Made by a program: the position numbers and the translations under genes. The notes under the pieces were generated by a model. The model was given only the letters and a program-made list of their open reading frames with translations. It was not told where the DNA came from and searched no databases. Below are positions 17,908 through 27,926 of a stretch of DNA of 64,000 nt, in pieces. How positions within the stretch are numbered: the stretch's first letter is position 1; every line of letters begins with the position of its first letter. This DNA comes from Holophaga sp. (GTDB taxonomy: Bacteria > Acidobacteriota > Holophagae > Holophagales > Holophagaceae): contig JADKBC010000004.1 of assembly GCA_016715205.1 (NCBI GenBank), forward strand, positions 137,666-201,665, in the 5' to 3' direction.

Positions 17908-20900
17908 ATGAATCGCAATCGATGGAGTACGTTGATCCTCACCACCCTCGCCTGTGCCGTGGTTGGTCAGGCCCAGCAGGGCCAGACCTCTGGGGCAATC
18001 CGGGGTCAGGTGTTTTCCCGGAGCGGTGGCAGGTTGGCTGGAGCCACTGTGGTGGTTCGCAACTTGGAAACCAGTTTTTCGCGCACATTGATGACGGGAA
18101 CCGATGGCGCTTATACCGCGCCACTCCTTCCCGTGGGTCCATACGAAATCACTGTAACTGCCCCGGGAATGAAAACCCTGAAGGACAACACCCTTCGTGT
18201 GAACCTGGGCAGCGCCGCAGTTCTCAACTTCACTTTGGATGCCGCAGTGGTTGGCGCCACCGTTGAAGTTGTGGATACGCGCCAGTCACTGGATGTGGCT
18301 CAGGTGAACACAACCGCTCAAGTGGATCAGAAAATCGTTGAGGCCATTCCTCTTGTGAGCCGCAACTTCCAGGATCTCGCTCGGATGACACCAGGTGTCA
18401 TGGGCGGTGCGGGCAATCCCCCTCGCTTGATTGTGGAAGGTGCCCGACAGATCTTTAATGCCGTGCAGATTGATGGTGCGAACAACAACTCCACGTTCTT
18501 CGGTGAGCAGCGTGGGGGCGCCTTCATTCCCTTTACCTTTGGGGCAGATACGATCCGCGAACTGCAGGTCATTACCAACGGGTACGATTCCCAGTACGGC
18601 CAGGCAGGGGCCACCATCAACGCCGTCACGAAGAACGGGACCAACGAGTTCACCGGTAGCGTCCTTTTCGAAATGCGGAAAACAAGTTGGGCTGCCAGGG
18701 CCACTCGGGTCCCCTACGACCCTTCCAACAACATCAACACCTTCTCTAACCTGCAACGCTACAACGACTCCCAGAACCTGAACTTCAACGTGGGTGGTCC
18801 AATATTCAAGGACAAACTGTTCTTCTACGCCGGCGTGGAAACCTTCACCCGTGACCGGACAGCCAACCCGATTCTTCCTTCCCTGAGCACCACTGCAAGC
18901 ACGGGTAATACCCTAAGTGATTTCAATAATTTCCGGGCAAGCCAGCTCGGTTTGTCTATCGCCAACCTGAGTGGCATCACCATTGCTCAGGAATTCGGGA
19001 ATCCCTTCCCGGTCGACCCTGTTCTGAATCCTGCCGGGGGCACACCTTCTCATCCCTATAAAGTGGATGCCACCAACACGGTGTACTTCGCTCGGCTCGA
19101 TTACTCCCTCAATGAGAGCCATCGCTTCGCATTTCGCTCCAACTATACGGTGCTGGAGGATACAGCTCTAAATACAAGCCAGAACCTGAATAACGGTGAG
19201 AGCAATATCATTTCAGATAAGATCAGCGCCATTTCATGGGTGTTGGAGGCCAACGATATCTGGTCTTCCAATCTGTTCAGCGAAAGCCGTTTGCAACTTT
19301 CCCGTGAAGCACGCCCCATGCGCGCCAATGCGGTGGTGGGGACGCCTTCCATCCAGGTCGCACGCGGAATGACGGTTGGCACCAAAACCTCGACCCCTCG
19401 AGAGAGCAACGAACTGATCACCCAGTTCTTCCATCAGACCACCTTTAATCCAGGAGATTGGACGTTCAAGGGTGGTGTGGACTACATGAAAACCGATGTG
19501 GATAATCAGTTCTTCCAGAACAATTCTGGCAATTTCGTTTTTGATTCCTACGCTGGAGCCGCGGCCTGGGCATCGGGTACCCTTGCGGCTGGAACGCCGG
19601 GCAATATTTCATATAGCGGTGCGATCAGCCCCTACAAGGGCCGCATCGAAATGTGGACCAAAACCCTGTCTGCTTTCGCCCAGGCGTCCTACAGCGGGCT
19701 GTTTAGCAAGCGATTGAACCTGAACCTAGGGGTTCGTTACACCAAGCAGGATTTCTCTGACAACCCCGCGGCCAACCCAAATTTCAAGGGGCTTGACCAG
19801 GCCATTGGCGCTTCGGCTGTCGACCCTCGTTTTGCCTTCAGTTTCGACTTGGATGGAAAGGGCACCACGATTCTGCGCGGTGGTCATGGCTGGTTCTCCT
19901 CCCCAACTCCTCTCCTTTTGCATTCCAACACGATGACCGGCAATGCCCAGATCATCACCAACTACTCGTATGCGTTGGGCACAGGCGCAGGTCGTACTGC
20001 CGGCAATTTGGCTATTTTCAATTCGGGGTTGCTCAGTGCTTCATCAATGATCTCGGGCACTTCGGTTAACAAAGTATCTGATGCTGGCCTTCTTTCCCTG
20101 GCTGGTAGCTTCCCCGCGGGTGGCGCCAGTGCAACCTCCCTTTGGGACCCCAACAACAAGCTGAGTCGCTCCAAAAAGAGCACCCTTGGCATTGAACGGG
20201 ATATGGGCAACCAGCTTGTTGTGGGTGCCAAGGTCACGTACATCCGCTACGAAAACCTACAGTACTTTGAAAACATCAATCTGAATCAAGGCAACGTGGC
20301 TGCCGGCCTTGCCGTAGCATACAACGATGGCTATGCCACGAGCCTCAACAGTTGGTCCCGCGTGAATCGCCCCAATTACGCCGTTATCCGGGGTCGGCGT
20401 GTGGAGTTCGGACCAGGTTCCTTGGTTGCCGGAAACCCTGTCAGTGGTTTTGGTGATGTCTTCCTCGTCAAGAGCGATGGTTACGGCCAGTACAACGGCT
20501 TGACCTTGACCCTTGACAAGAAGCTTGGTGAGCAAGCGGGATTGACGGCCAATGTCACCTTCTCTCGTTCCAAGGACACCAGTTCCTTTGAACGCGGTAC
20601 CTATGGTTCTGGATTCTCTTCTGGCACCATGAGCCCCTTTGGTGAAATCGGTGCCTCCCAGTTGCCCGATCCTCAGAATCCCGACTCGAATTTTGGCATC
20701 AGCAACAATGACCGCCTTGTGGTTTTCAATGCCGTGGCCTACTTCCCCGTTGTGTTTGGAATTCAAGCCAGTTTCCGGTATCTGTTCCAGACTGGCCTGC
20801 CCTTCACGGCCTTCGATGGTCGGGATATCAACGGAGATGGCGTGGCCAACGAATTTGCGACCGGGAGTCGCAACTCAGAACGCCAGCCCAACCAACAGCA

Positions 20901-21144
20901 AATTGATCTGCGTATCAGTCGAACCTTTAAGATCTACAAGAAGCTCCAGGTGGAAGGGATCGTGGACGTCTACAACCTCCTGAACACGGCAAATCAGTCC
21001 ATCTCCACCAACAATCAATTCGCCACTTACGGTCCTGCTTTCAACAACGGCACGGCTGGTTTAGCAAACGTTGGGTATGGCCAGATTGATACGCCTGACG
21101 TCAATACTCGCGAAGTGCAGGTTGGCGTTCGTTTCAAGTTCTAA
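17908..21144 (+). CDS. Oar-like TonB-dependent receptor, second of two (intact)
   Basis: Intact outer-membrane receptor of 1078 aa, paralogous to the gene 46 nt upstream. Signal peptide ending about VVGQAQ, carboxypeptidase-regulatory-like domain (GAIRGQVFSRSGGRLAGAT), plug domain (IVEAIPLVSRNFQDLARMTPG, VITNGYDSQYGQAGATINAV), then a long beta-barrel ending in REVQVGVRFKF with the terminal Phe expected for BAM insertion. AGGAG precedes the ATG. Such large Oar/CarboxypepD_reg receptors are frequent in Acidobacteria and are thought to import large organic substrates. The substrate is not predictable here. Confidence 0.9.
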   Translation: MNRNRWSTLILTTLACAVVGQAQQGQTSGAIRGQVFSRSGGRLAGATVVVRNLETSFSRTLMTGTDGAYTAPLLPVGPYEITVTAPGMKTLKDNTLRVNLGSAAVLNFTLDAAVVGATVEVVDTRQSLDVAQVNTTAQVDQKIVEAIPLVSRNFQDLARMTPGVMGGAGNPPRLIVEGARQIFNAVQIDGANNNSTFFGEQRGGAFIPFTFGADTIRELQVITNGYDSQYGQAGATINAVTKNGTNEFTGSVLFEMRKTSWAARATRVPYDPSNNINTFSNLQRYNDSQNLNFNVGGPIFKDKLFFYAGVETFTRDRTANPILPSLSTTASTGNTLSDFNNFRASQLGLSIANLSGITIAQEFGNPFPVDPVLNPAGGTPSHPYKVDATNTVYFARLDYSLNESHRFAFRSNYTVLEDTALNTSQNLNNGESNIISDKISAISWVLEANDIWSSNLFSESRLQLSREARPMRANAVVGTPSIQVARGMTVGTKTSTPRESNELITQFFHQTTFNPGDWTFKGGVDYMKTDVDNQFFQNNSGNFVFDSYAGAAAWASGTLAAGTPGNISYSGAISPYKGRIEMWTKTLSAFAQASYSGLFSKRLNLNLGVRYTKQDFSDNPAANPNFKGLDQAIGASAVDPRFAFSFDLDGKGTTILRGGHGWFSSPTPLLLHSNTMTGNAQIITNYSYALGTGAGRTAGNLAIFNSGLLSASSMISGTSVNKVSDAGLLSLAGSFPAGGASATSLWDPNNKLSRSKKSTLGIERDMGNQLVVGAKVTYIRYENLQYFENINLNQGNVAAGLAVAYNDGYATSLNSWSRVNRPNYAVIRGRRVEFGPGSLVAGNPVSGFGDVFLVKSDGYGQYNGLTLTLDKKLGEQAGLTANVTFSRSKDTSSFERGTYGSGFSSGTMSPFGEIGASQLPDPQNPDSNFGISNNDRLVVFNAVAYFPVVFGIQASFRYLFQTGLPFTAFDGRDINGDGVANEFATGSRNSERQPNQQQIDLRISRTFKIYKKLQVEGIVDVYNLLNTANQSISTNNQFATYGPAFNNGTAGLANVGYGQIDTPDVNTREVQVGVRFKF

Positions 21145-21163
21145 TCAAAGCCCGAACCCAAAA

Positions 21164-21192
21164 GCCCCCCGCTGCGACGGGGGGCATTTTTT
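21164..21192 (+). terminator. Rho-independent terminator after the receptor genes
   Basis: 8-bp G/C stem (GCCCCCCG, loop CTGCGA, CGGGGGGC) at 21164-21185 followed by ATTTTTTAT on the plus strand. Confidence 0.9.
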
Positions 21193-21193
21193 A

Positions 21194-22674
21194 TCAGGGC
21201 AGATACGCCCCCTGAGGCTGCGTCATGCCGGCAAGATGCCAGTCTTTTTGGGCGCGCTCGGCGGCTTTGAGGTGGTCCAGTAGTTGAGACAGGTTTTCGC
21301 CACTGGGGACGACGGGGATGCCCAGTTGTTCCTGGAGTTGGGCCAGGGTCATGTCATCCAGGAACATGGTTTCAGGGTGCACGTCATCAGCGCCAATCAG
21401 GGTGTACTGGTCCGTGGGGCCCATGTGGGTGCGCAGGGAGGCGCTGGGGATGACGATGGCGTCCACCCATTCCGCCGCGCCGCCGTGGGCCTCGCGATCG
21501 GCGTGGGCAGCGTAGAGGAGATCCTTGCCGCAGAGCAGCCCCGCCACGGTGACGGTGGTGCCAAAGGTGAAGTTCTGCACGGCTTGGGCGCGAAGCTGGC
21601 TGCCAGTATGGCGATTCAGTTCGGCCAGGGTTCGGTTCAAGGTGGGGGCAAAACTGGACCCGGTCAGCAGCAGCACCTTGCGGCCCGCATAGCCTGCGGC
21701 CTTGGGGCTTCGTACAAACCGCTTGGCATGTTCCCGGAACCGGCGCACGAGGCCCACGCCGTTTTCGAGTTGAGCCCAACTGCGGGAATAAAAATTCCGA
21801 CCAGGCACTTCGATATCGGCCCGGGTGAACCATTCGTCCGCCAGCAACAGCCAGGGCTCATCGTCGTTGGCTTTGCTGTGTTTTCGCACCTCGGGCGCCC
21901 ATTGCTTCACCCAGGCCGCGGCGAAGGTAGGATCCACATCGGGAATCTCGGCCAAGCCTTCACGGTGCGCCGTGAGGCCCACAGGCACGCAGGATAGGGA
22001 GAGACGCCACCCTTGCCAGCCCATGGCCCGCTGGTCTGGAAGGATCGTCGCTCCCAGAGTTCCTTCACCGTTTTTTCCCACACCCAGCCATCGTTGAGGC
22101 CGGGCACCAGCACCACTTGGGTGTGGATATGGATGCCGCCTTCCAGCAGGCGGTCGATCTTCCTCAGGATATTGCCCTCGCGAGGGTTGCCCACCAGCTT
22201 CACGCGCATTTCCGGGTCGGTGGCGTGGACCGAAACGTGGAGGGGGCTCAGACGCTCGCGAATAATGCGGTCGAGTTCGGCATCATCACTGGAGCTCAGG
22301 GTGCTGAAGTGGCCGTACAGGAAGGACAGCCGGATGTCTTCATCCTTCAGGTAAAGGGATTTGCGGAAGCCCTTGGGCATCTGGTGCACAAAGCAGAACA
22401 CGCAGTTTTGTTTGCAGACCTTGACCTCATCCTGGGCCAAATCCAGGCCCAGCCCATCCCCAGCATTTTCAATGAGCACCGTGGAGCGTTGACCTTGGGG
22501 GTTCTGGAAGGTGACTTCAGTCTCGTCCCGCTCCCCCACCAGGAATTGGTAACTGAGCTGGTCCAGCACCGGCTCACCGTTGATGGTCAGGATATGATCC
22601 CCCGGCTGGATTCCGGCTTCTTCGGCCAAGCTGCCGGGCACGATGGAAATGACCTGAACACCCTTTGCTTTCAT
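21194..22674 (-). CDS. PDZ + radical-SAM-like DUF512 protein (one frameshift)
   Basis: Protein of about 493 aa. The N-terminal PDZ domain (GSLAEEAGIQPGDHILTINGEP, quoted here from its first part VPGSLAEEAGIQPG) is followed by a cysteine cluster CKQNCVFCFVHQMPKG of radical-SAM type and the DUF512 C-terminal domain (CVPVGLTAHREGL; LLTGSSFAP). Function is unknown; the family was first noted in cyanobacteria and is common in anaerobes. The frame breaks near 22003, where restoring one base (CC for C on the coding strand) joins GKGGV to LSLSCVPVGL. GGAG precedes the start at 22674. Its 3' end lies directly against the receptor terminator. Confidence 0.8.
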
Positions 22675-22744
22675 TCGAACTCCGAGCTTCCAGTCTCAGG
22701 GGCCAAAGCTCCTGCCACAACGGGAAAGATGAAAAGCCTTCCGA

Positions 22745-22783
22745 TTGAAATTATTGAATTTCTAAATAAATATGCCGCATAAT
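22745..22783 (+). promoter_or_regulatory. AT-rich promoter region of the cysteine synthase gene
   Basis: Conspicuously AT-rich stretch in GC-rich surroundings. Two overlapping sigma-70-like candidates are readable: TTGAAA (22745-22750), 16 nt, TAAATA (22767-22772); and TTGAAT (22754-22759), 18 nt, CATAAT (22778-22783). Which one is used cannot be decided. Confidence 0.5.
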
Positions 22784-22806
22784 TTTGTTTTATGTGTGGA
22801 GACTCC

Positions 22807-23870
22807 ATGGGTGCAAACCTCCAGGATCGTTTCGCCGAGCTTTCCCGGCTCGTGGGGAACACCCCTCTGCTGGCCATCGATTTCGTGTTCAGGGGGGGGC
22901 ACCGCCGGATTTTTGCCAAGGCCGAGAATTTCAATTTCACCGGCAGCATCAAGGACCGCATGGCCCTGCACATTCTCCGCACGGCCCGCGCCAGCGGTGC
23001 CCTGAAACCCGGGGCCCCCATCGCCGAGGCCACTAGCGGCAACACGGGCATTGCCTTTGCGGCGCTCGGCCGCGCGCTGGGGCACCCGGTCACGATTTTC
23101 ATGCCGGATTGGATGAGCCAGGAGCGCAAGGACCTCATCCGGTCCTTTGGGGCCGAGATTCGCCTGGTGACTTCCGAAGAAGGTGGTTTTTTAGGCTCCA
23201 TTCGCATGAGCGAGGATTGGGCCGCCCGCACGCCCAACGGCTTTCTGCCCTGCCAATTCACCAATGAAGCTAATGTGGAAGCCCATTTCTGAGCACTGGG
23301 CCGGAAATCCTGGCCCAACTTCAGGCTCGGGGATTGAAGCCTGATGCCTTCGTGGCCGGGGTTGGCACCGGCGGCACAGTTATGGGCGTGGGCAAGTTCC
23401 TGAAGGGGCAGGTGCCCACGATCAAGGTTCATCCCATGGAACCCGAGAATTCACCCACTCTGCGCACGGGATGCAAGATCGGCAAGCATCGGATCCAGGG
23501 CATCTCCGACGAATTCATCCCCGCTATTGTCAAGCTGGACCAGTTGGATGCCATCGTCAGTGTGGACGATGGCGATGCCATCCTCATGGCCCAGAAACTG
23601 GCGCGACTCGGCCTGGGCGTAGGTATCAGCTCCGGGGCCAATTTCCTGGCGGCGCTGATGGCCCAGGAAAAACTGGGATCGGATGCGGTGGTGGTGACGA
23701 TCTTCTGTGATGACAACAAGAAATACTTGAGCACCGACCTGATGCGGGACGAACCCTCGAAGCCAGGCTTTCTTAGCTCTGAAATCGAACTGGTGAGCTT
23801 CGATTCGGCGAACCGGGTGTGCGAGGTTTGTCAGCAGAATGATACGTCGATGGGCTGCACGAACTGCTGA
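22807..23870 (+). CDS. PLP-dependent cysteine synthase with a C-terminal CxxC-CxxC tail (one frameshift)
   Basis: Fold-type II PLP enzyme of about 354 aa, probably making cysteine from O-acetylserine and sulfide; a cystathionine beta-synthase-like activity cannot be excluded. The PLP Lys is in NFTGSIKDRMA and the phosphate loop in SGNTGIAF; GVGTGGTVMG follows later. The frame breaks at about 23287-23292, where one missing base joins NEANVEAHF to STGPEILAQL. The start at 22807 has GGAG 6 nt upstream; an ATG at 22792 lies before it. The last 16 residues, CEVCQQNDTSMGCTNC, form two CxxC pairs that are not part of the standard enzyme and could bind zinc or Fe-S. Confidence 0.85.
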
Positions 23871-23872
23871 CG

Positions 23873-24025
23873 GGCAATCGAAAAAAATCCCCGAAGATCC
23901 CCACGAATCCCCGGCTGATTATTTTTGGATGCAAAAGGACAGCCGAAGTCAGCCGTGCACCGCTTCGCGCCCGCCGCCAGGGGGCTTCGTGTGCCTTCGT
24001 TGCTATCTTTTTGGAGGCGGCCCCT
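23873..24025. other. Short intergenic spacer with CTTCGTG-type repetitive sequence
   Basis: No gene seen. The stretch carries CCCCGAAGATCCCCACGAA near its left end and GGCTTCGTGTGCCTTCGTTG near its right end, roughly complementary arms (CCACGAA versus CTTCGTG) resembling the short dispersed palindromic spacers known in many bacterial genomes. It separates two convergent genes. Confidence 0.35.
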
Positions 24026-25959
24026 TCAGGCCTGCCGCTTTTCTTCCAGTTCCAGCCATTCCATTTCGAGCTCGTCGAGTTGCTGCTTGGTGGCATCGCG
24101 GTCCCGAAGGGCCTGATGTCCCGGCGCTTCGGCGCTGGCGAAGGCTAAGGGGTCGGCGGTGGCGGCATCGCAGGCTGCGATGCGGGCGTGCAGGGCGGCC
24201 ATGGCAGCCTCCACTTCGACCACTCGGCGCTGCTCTTTCTGGGTGAGGCCAGGTTTCTTGAGCTTGGGAGATTCGATCCGGGGCGCGGTTTTGGCAATTT
24301 CAGCCTTGGCGGGCATCTCCAGGGCGAGGCGATCTGATCGCAGGCTCTTGACCGTGGCGGGATTGCCTTCATACAGCTCCCAGCGCGGCGTGCCCTGGGG
24401 ATTGAAGGCCAGGGTGTGCGTGGCCACCTGATCCAGAAAGAAACGATCGTGGCTCACCAGCAGCAGCGTGCCGGGGAATTCCAGCAGGGCTTCTTCCAGA
24501 TTTTGCAAGGTGGCGATATCCAGGTCGTTGGTGGGTTCGTCCAGCACCAATAGATCCGACGGATGCAGCATGGCCTTGGCCAGGAGCAAGCGGTTGCGCT
24601 CACCGCCCGAGGCTGTGGAGGCCAGCCGCCCTTGCTGCTCCACGGGGAAGCCAAAGCGGGTGAGGTAGACGTGAGTGAGGATGGTGGCATCCTGCACCTT
24701 CACGATGGCCGCGCGGTCGGCCAGATTTTCCAGGATGCTGAGGTTGCCATCCAGTTCGCCCCGGCCCTGGGAAATGGCCGAAAGGGAAAGTTTGGGATGG
24801 CGGGTCACCTCTCCTTGGGTGGGCGTGAGATCTCCCAGAATCAGTTTCAAGAAGGTAGATTTGCCGCAGCCGTTGGGGCCCAGCAGGGCCACGCGCATGC
24901 CGCGCTGGAGGGAGAGATCCAGGCCGCCGATCAATTCGGGGCCGTCCCCGTAGGAAAACGAAACGCCTTTGACATGGAGCAAAGCATCGCTGCGGTTTTC
25001 GCCGCCTTTGAAGGTGATGGCTTGGCGTGTTTCCTCGCGGGTGCGCTCGGCCACATCGTCTTTCATATCCAGCACGTCCTGAATGCGCAACTTGCTCTTG
25101 CGGGTGCGGGCCTTGGCACCCCGGCGCAGCCACGCCATCTCGCGGCGCAGGCGGTTCTGCATATGCTCGGTGAGGCGGGCTTCCCGGAATTCCCGGTCGG
25201 ATTTCTCCAGCAGATAGTCGCTGTAGCTGCCTTCATAGCTGGCGATACTGCCTTCTTCCAGTTCCAGCATTCGATCCACCACGCCATCCAGCAGATGCCG
25301 GTCGTGGGTGATGAGGAGCAGGGCGCCCTCGAAATGCTGCAGCCACGCTTCCAGTTTTCGACCTGTTCGGGATCGAGGTGGTTGGTGGGTTCGTCCAGCA
25401 CCATCACATCGGGGTCCTTCAACCAAGCTTGGGCCAGAGCCACGCGTTTGCGCCAACCGCCCGAAAGGGATTCGACCTTGGCCTCCAGATCCACCAGGCC
25501 CCATGTCGTCTGGGCTTCCTTCAGGCGGGGTTCCAGATCCCAGCCCATGTGGGCCAGATGATGTTCCACGGAGGCCAATTCCTGGTGAAGCCTTTCTTCC
25601 AGGGCCGGTTCGGGTTTCACATGAAGGCGATGCAGTTCTTCGTGGATTTCACCGTGGCGGCTGATCAGGGCGGCGTGATCGGCCAGGGCGGATTCCAGGG
25701 CTTCGCGGATGGTGGCGTCAGGTGCGAAGTGCGGATCCTGGGCCAGCCGCGCCACGCGCAGCCCCTGAGTGATCACCACTTCACCGGAATCCGGCATTTC
25801 TTCCTGGGAAAGGAGCTTAAAAAGCGTGGATTTGCCGGTGCCATTGCGCCCGATGAGGCCCACTTTTTCGCCCTGCATGAGGCCGAAGGAAAGGTCTTCA
25901 AGGATGGGCTGGGCGCCGTAGCGCTTGCTCACCTTGACGAGACTCAGGGCAATGGGCAT
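24026..25959 (-). CDS. uup: ABC-F protein, Uup type (one frameshift)
   Basis: Soluble tandem ATPase of the ABC-F family (about 644 aa) acting on the ribosome or on branched nucleic-acid structures. The first cassette has Walker A GRNGTGKST, signature LSGGWRKRVALAQAW and Walker B VMVLDEPTNHLD; the second has GPNGCGKST, ASGGERNRLLLAKAM and LLVLDEPTNDLD. An Arg/Lys-rich linker (RRGAKARTRKSKLR) joins them. A C-terminal coiled coil (QQLDELEMEWLELEEK) marks Uup. The frame breaks in a run of four T (coding-strand AAAA) at 25355-25358; five A restore DPEQVEKLEAWLQHF. AGGAG precedes the ATG. Confidence 0.9.
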
Positions 25960-26001
25960 GGAAACTCCTAGCCTTTCAGTTTCGCATGGTGCAAGGCAGA
26001 C

Positions 26002-26280
26002 TCAGAGTTCCCATTCCTTGAGGGCACCCAGGAGGCGATCCAGTTGCTCCGTTTCGGTGGTGTGGAACCGGCTCACTAGCTTCCAGCCCTGGGCCACCTT
26101 CTGATACCGGTGCAGCCAGAGGAAGGGGCCTTCCCAGTCGGCCTCGGGGCCGTTGCGGGTCTTCACCAGAAAGGCCACCGACGTCCATGGTCCGCGGCTT
26201 AACACCTTGCGGCCCAGTTCCTCCAGGCCGGTTTCGTCATCGTGTTCCAGGATCAGATCATCGATATCGGGCACGATCAT
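26002..26280 (-). CDS. Hypothetical protein, 92 aa
   Basis: Small acidic soluble protein, family not recognised. It has GGAG 8 nt before the ATG and starts MIVPDIDDLILEHDDE. The centre (SVAFLVKTRNGPEADWEGP) and the Trp-rich part (FLWLHRYQKVAQGWKLVS) suggest a compact alpha/beta or cystatin/SnoaL-like fold, as in proteins matching lumazine-type DUFs, but nothing is diagnostic. It lies between uup and rpoZ on the same strand, with the rpoZ terminator upstream of it. Confidence 0.65.
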   Translation of the reverse strand: MIVPDIDDLILEHDDETGLEELGRKVLSRGPWTSVAFLVKTRNGPEADWEGPFLWLHRYQKVAQGWKLVSRFHTTETEQLDRLLGALKEWEL

Positions 26281-26308
26281 GGCAGGCTCCAGCGGTCCAA
26301 GTGTGCAG

Positions 26309-26332
26309 CAAAAAGGGCTCCGAAGAGCCCTT
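26309..26332 (-). terminator. Rho-independent terminator after rpoZ
   Basis: On the minus strand an 8-bp stem (AAGGGCTC/GAGCCCTT) with a UUCG-type tetraloop is followed by TTTTGC. It directly follows the rpoZ stop. Confidence 0.8.
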
Positions 26333-26352
26333 GAATGCGAGGGAGATGGAGC

Positions 26353-26637
26353 CTACTCGACCGAGATGGGGACTTCGGTGGTGTAGTCGTAGATGACGAT
26401 TTCCGGCGTCTCGAAAGCGATGCGGCTTTCTTCCACTTCCTTGACGGAGACCTGGGCCCAGAAGGAAGCCAGTTTGGGGGCGTCCTGGGCTTGGCCCAGC
26501 TTGTTGACGGGCACGATCACTTCGACCTTGGGATAGGCGCCGCGCTGGAGCTGCTCGCAGCGTTTGCCCGAAACCATGACAAAGCGATACTTGTTGCTGA
26601 TTTCTTCAGGAATGTGAACGACGGTGCGTTGAATCAT
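26353..26637 (-). CDS. rpoZ: RNA polymerase omega subunit
   Basis: Small protein of 94 aa matching the omega signature: KYRFVMVSGKRCEQLQRGA corresponds to the family pattern RF..V..A.KRARQL..G, the helix that folds around the beta' C-terminus. The remainder is a divergent, mostly beta tail (EVIVPVNKLGQ to the end). GAGGA precedes the ATG and TAGACT, a likely -10, lies further upstream. rpoZ is commonly next to coaBC; here the two are divergent. The short motif and divergent tail leave some doubt. Confidence 0.7.
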   Translation of the reverse strand: MIQRTVVHIPEEISNKYRFVMVSGKRCEQLQRGAYPKVEVIVPVNKLGQAQDAPKLASFWAQVSVKEVEESRIAFETPEIVIYDYTTEVPISVE

Positions 26638-26727
26638 GGATAGTCCTCAAGACTGGCCAGTCTAGCACGAGGTGGCGACAGCCTCCAGAAGAAAGGGCTG
26701 AGCTACCATATGGGAATCGGGGGAACC

Positions 26728-27926
26728 ATGAAGATCCTGCTGGGCGTAACGGGTGGCATTGCGGCCTACAAGGCGGCGGATCTGGCCCGGATGCTGGTAA
26801 AGCGAGGCCATCAGGTGCGCTGCTGCTTGACCGATGCAGGCAGCCGGTTCATCACGCCCTTGACCCTGGCCACCCTCACGGGCGAGCCCTGTTTTGGGGC
26901 CAATCCCGATTATCACGAATGGCGACCCAACCCAAAAGTCGAGCACGTGGATCTGGCGCGGTGGGCGGACCTGGTGGCCGTGGTGCCCGCCACTGCCGAT
27001 ATCCTCGGCAAGACCGCCAACGGACTGGCCAACGACCTGCTCTCCACCATCCTGTTGGCCACCACGGCCAAGGTGTTGTGGGCCCCCGCCATGAACAAGG
27101 CCATGTGGGCGCACCCCGCTGTGCAAGCCAATGTGGCTACCCTGCGCGGGTTCGGCCATGCTTTTGTGGAACCCATCGAAGGCATGCTGGCCTGCGGCGA
27201 GGAAGGTGCTGGGAAGCTGGCGGAAGTGGGCGACATTTTGGAAGCCATCGAGGGTCAGGGCAGGGCGAGCATTCCCACCTTGGTGGGCAAGCACATCCTG
27301 GTGACCGCCGGGCCTACCCGCGAAGATCTGGATCCCGTTCGCACCCTGACCAACCGTGCCAGCGGCGCCATGGGCATTGAGGTTGCGCGGGCCCTGCGGG
27401 ATTCGGGTGCCCAGGTGCATCTGGTGGTGGGTGGGGAACTGGCTGTCCCCCAAGGGATAGAAGCCTTCCGGGTGCGCAGTGCCCAGGACATGCTGGATGC
27501 CTGTTTATCCCTGTGGCCTCGAATGGATGGCGTGGTGGCGGCTGCTGCGGTGGCCGATCAGCGCCCGGATTCCTTTGCCGATCAGAAGGCCAAGAAGCAG
27601 GAGGGGCCTGAAACCCTGGTGCTGGTGCGGACCCCGGATATCCTCGCAACCCTAGCCCAGGCGCGTCGACCCGAGCAATGGGCCATCGGCTTTGCGGCAG
27701 AAAGTGAAAACCATCTGGCCAACGCCACCCAGAAATTGCAAAAAAGTGTCTGGATGCCGTGTTGTTGAACGATATCTCGGCAGGGAAGGGCTTTGGGCAC
27801 CAGGCGAATACGCTGATCCCCGTCACCGCTCAGGGCGGTGGGACGCCCATTGGCCCCATGCCCAAGGATCAACTGGCCCAGGCCGTGGTGGTCTGGCTGG
27901 GTAGTTTTCTAAAGGGCCGGGTTTAA
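26728..27926 (+). CDS. coaBC: Bifunctional CoaBC: PPC synthetase and PPC decarboxylase (one frameshift)
   Basis: Converts 4'-phosphopantothenate with cysteine to 4'-phosphopantetheine for CoA. The N-terminal flavoprotein decarboxylase (MKILLGVTGGIAAYKAADL; PAMNKAMWAHPAVQANV; LACGEEGAGKLAE) is followed by the synthetase domain (VTAGPTREDLDPVRTLTNR). The frame breaks in the A run at 27740-27745: seven A instead of six give QKLQKKCLDAVLLNDI and a normal C-terminus ending KGRV at 27926. An essential single-copy enzyme is unlikely to be a true pseudogene. The start at 26728 follows GGGGG and gives the canonical N-terminus. Confidence 0.9.

Noticed and set aside
22807..23870. Cystathionine beta-synthase as the name for the PLP enzyme
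   Set aside because: No C-terminal CBS pair and no heme-binding N-terminus; cysteine synthase fits better, though reaction specificity is unproven.
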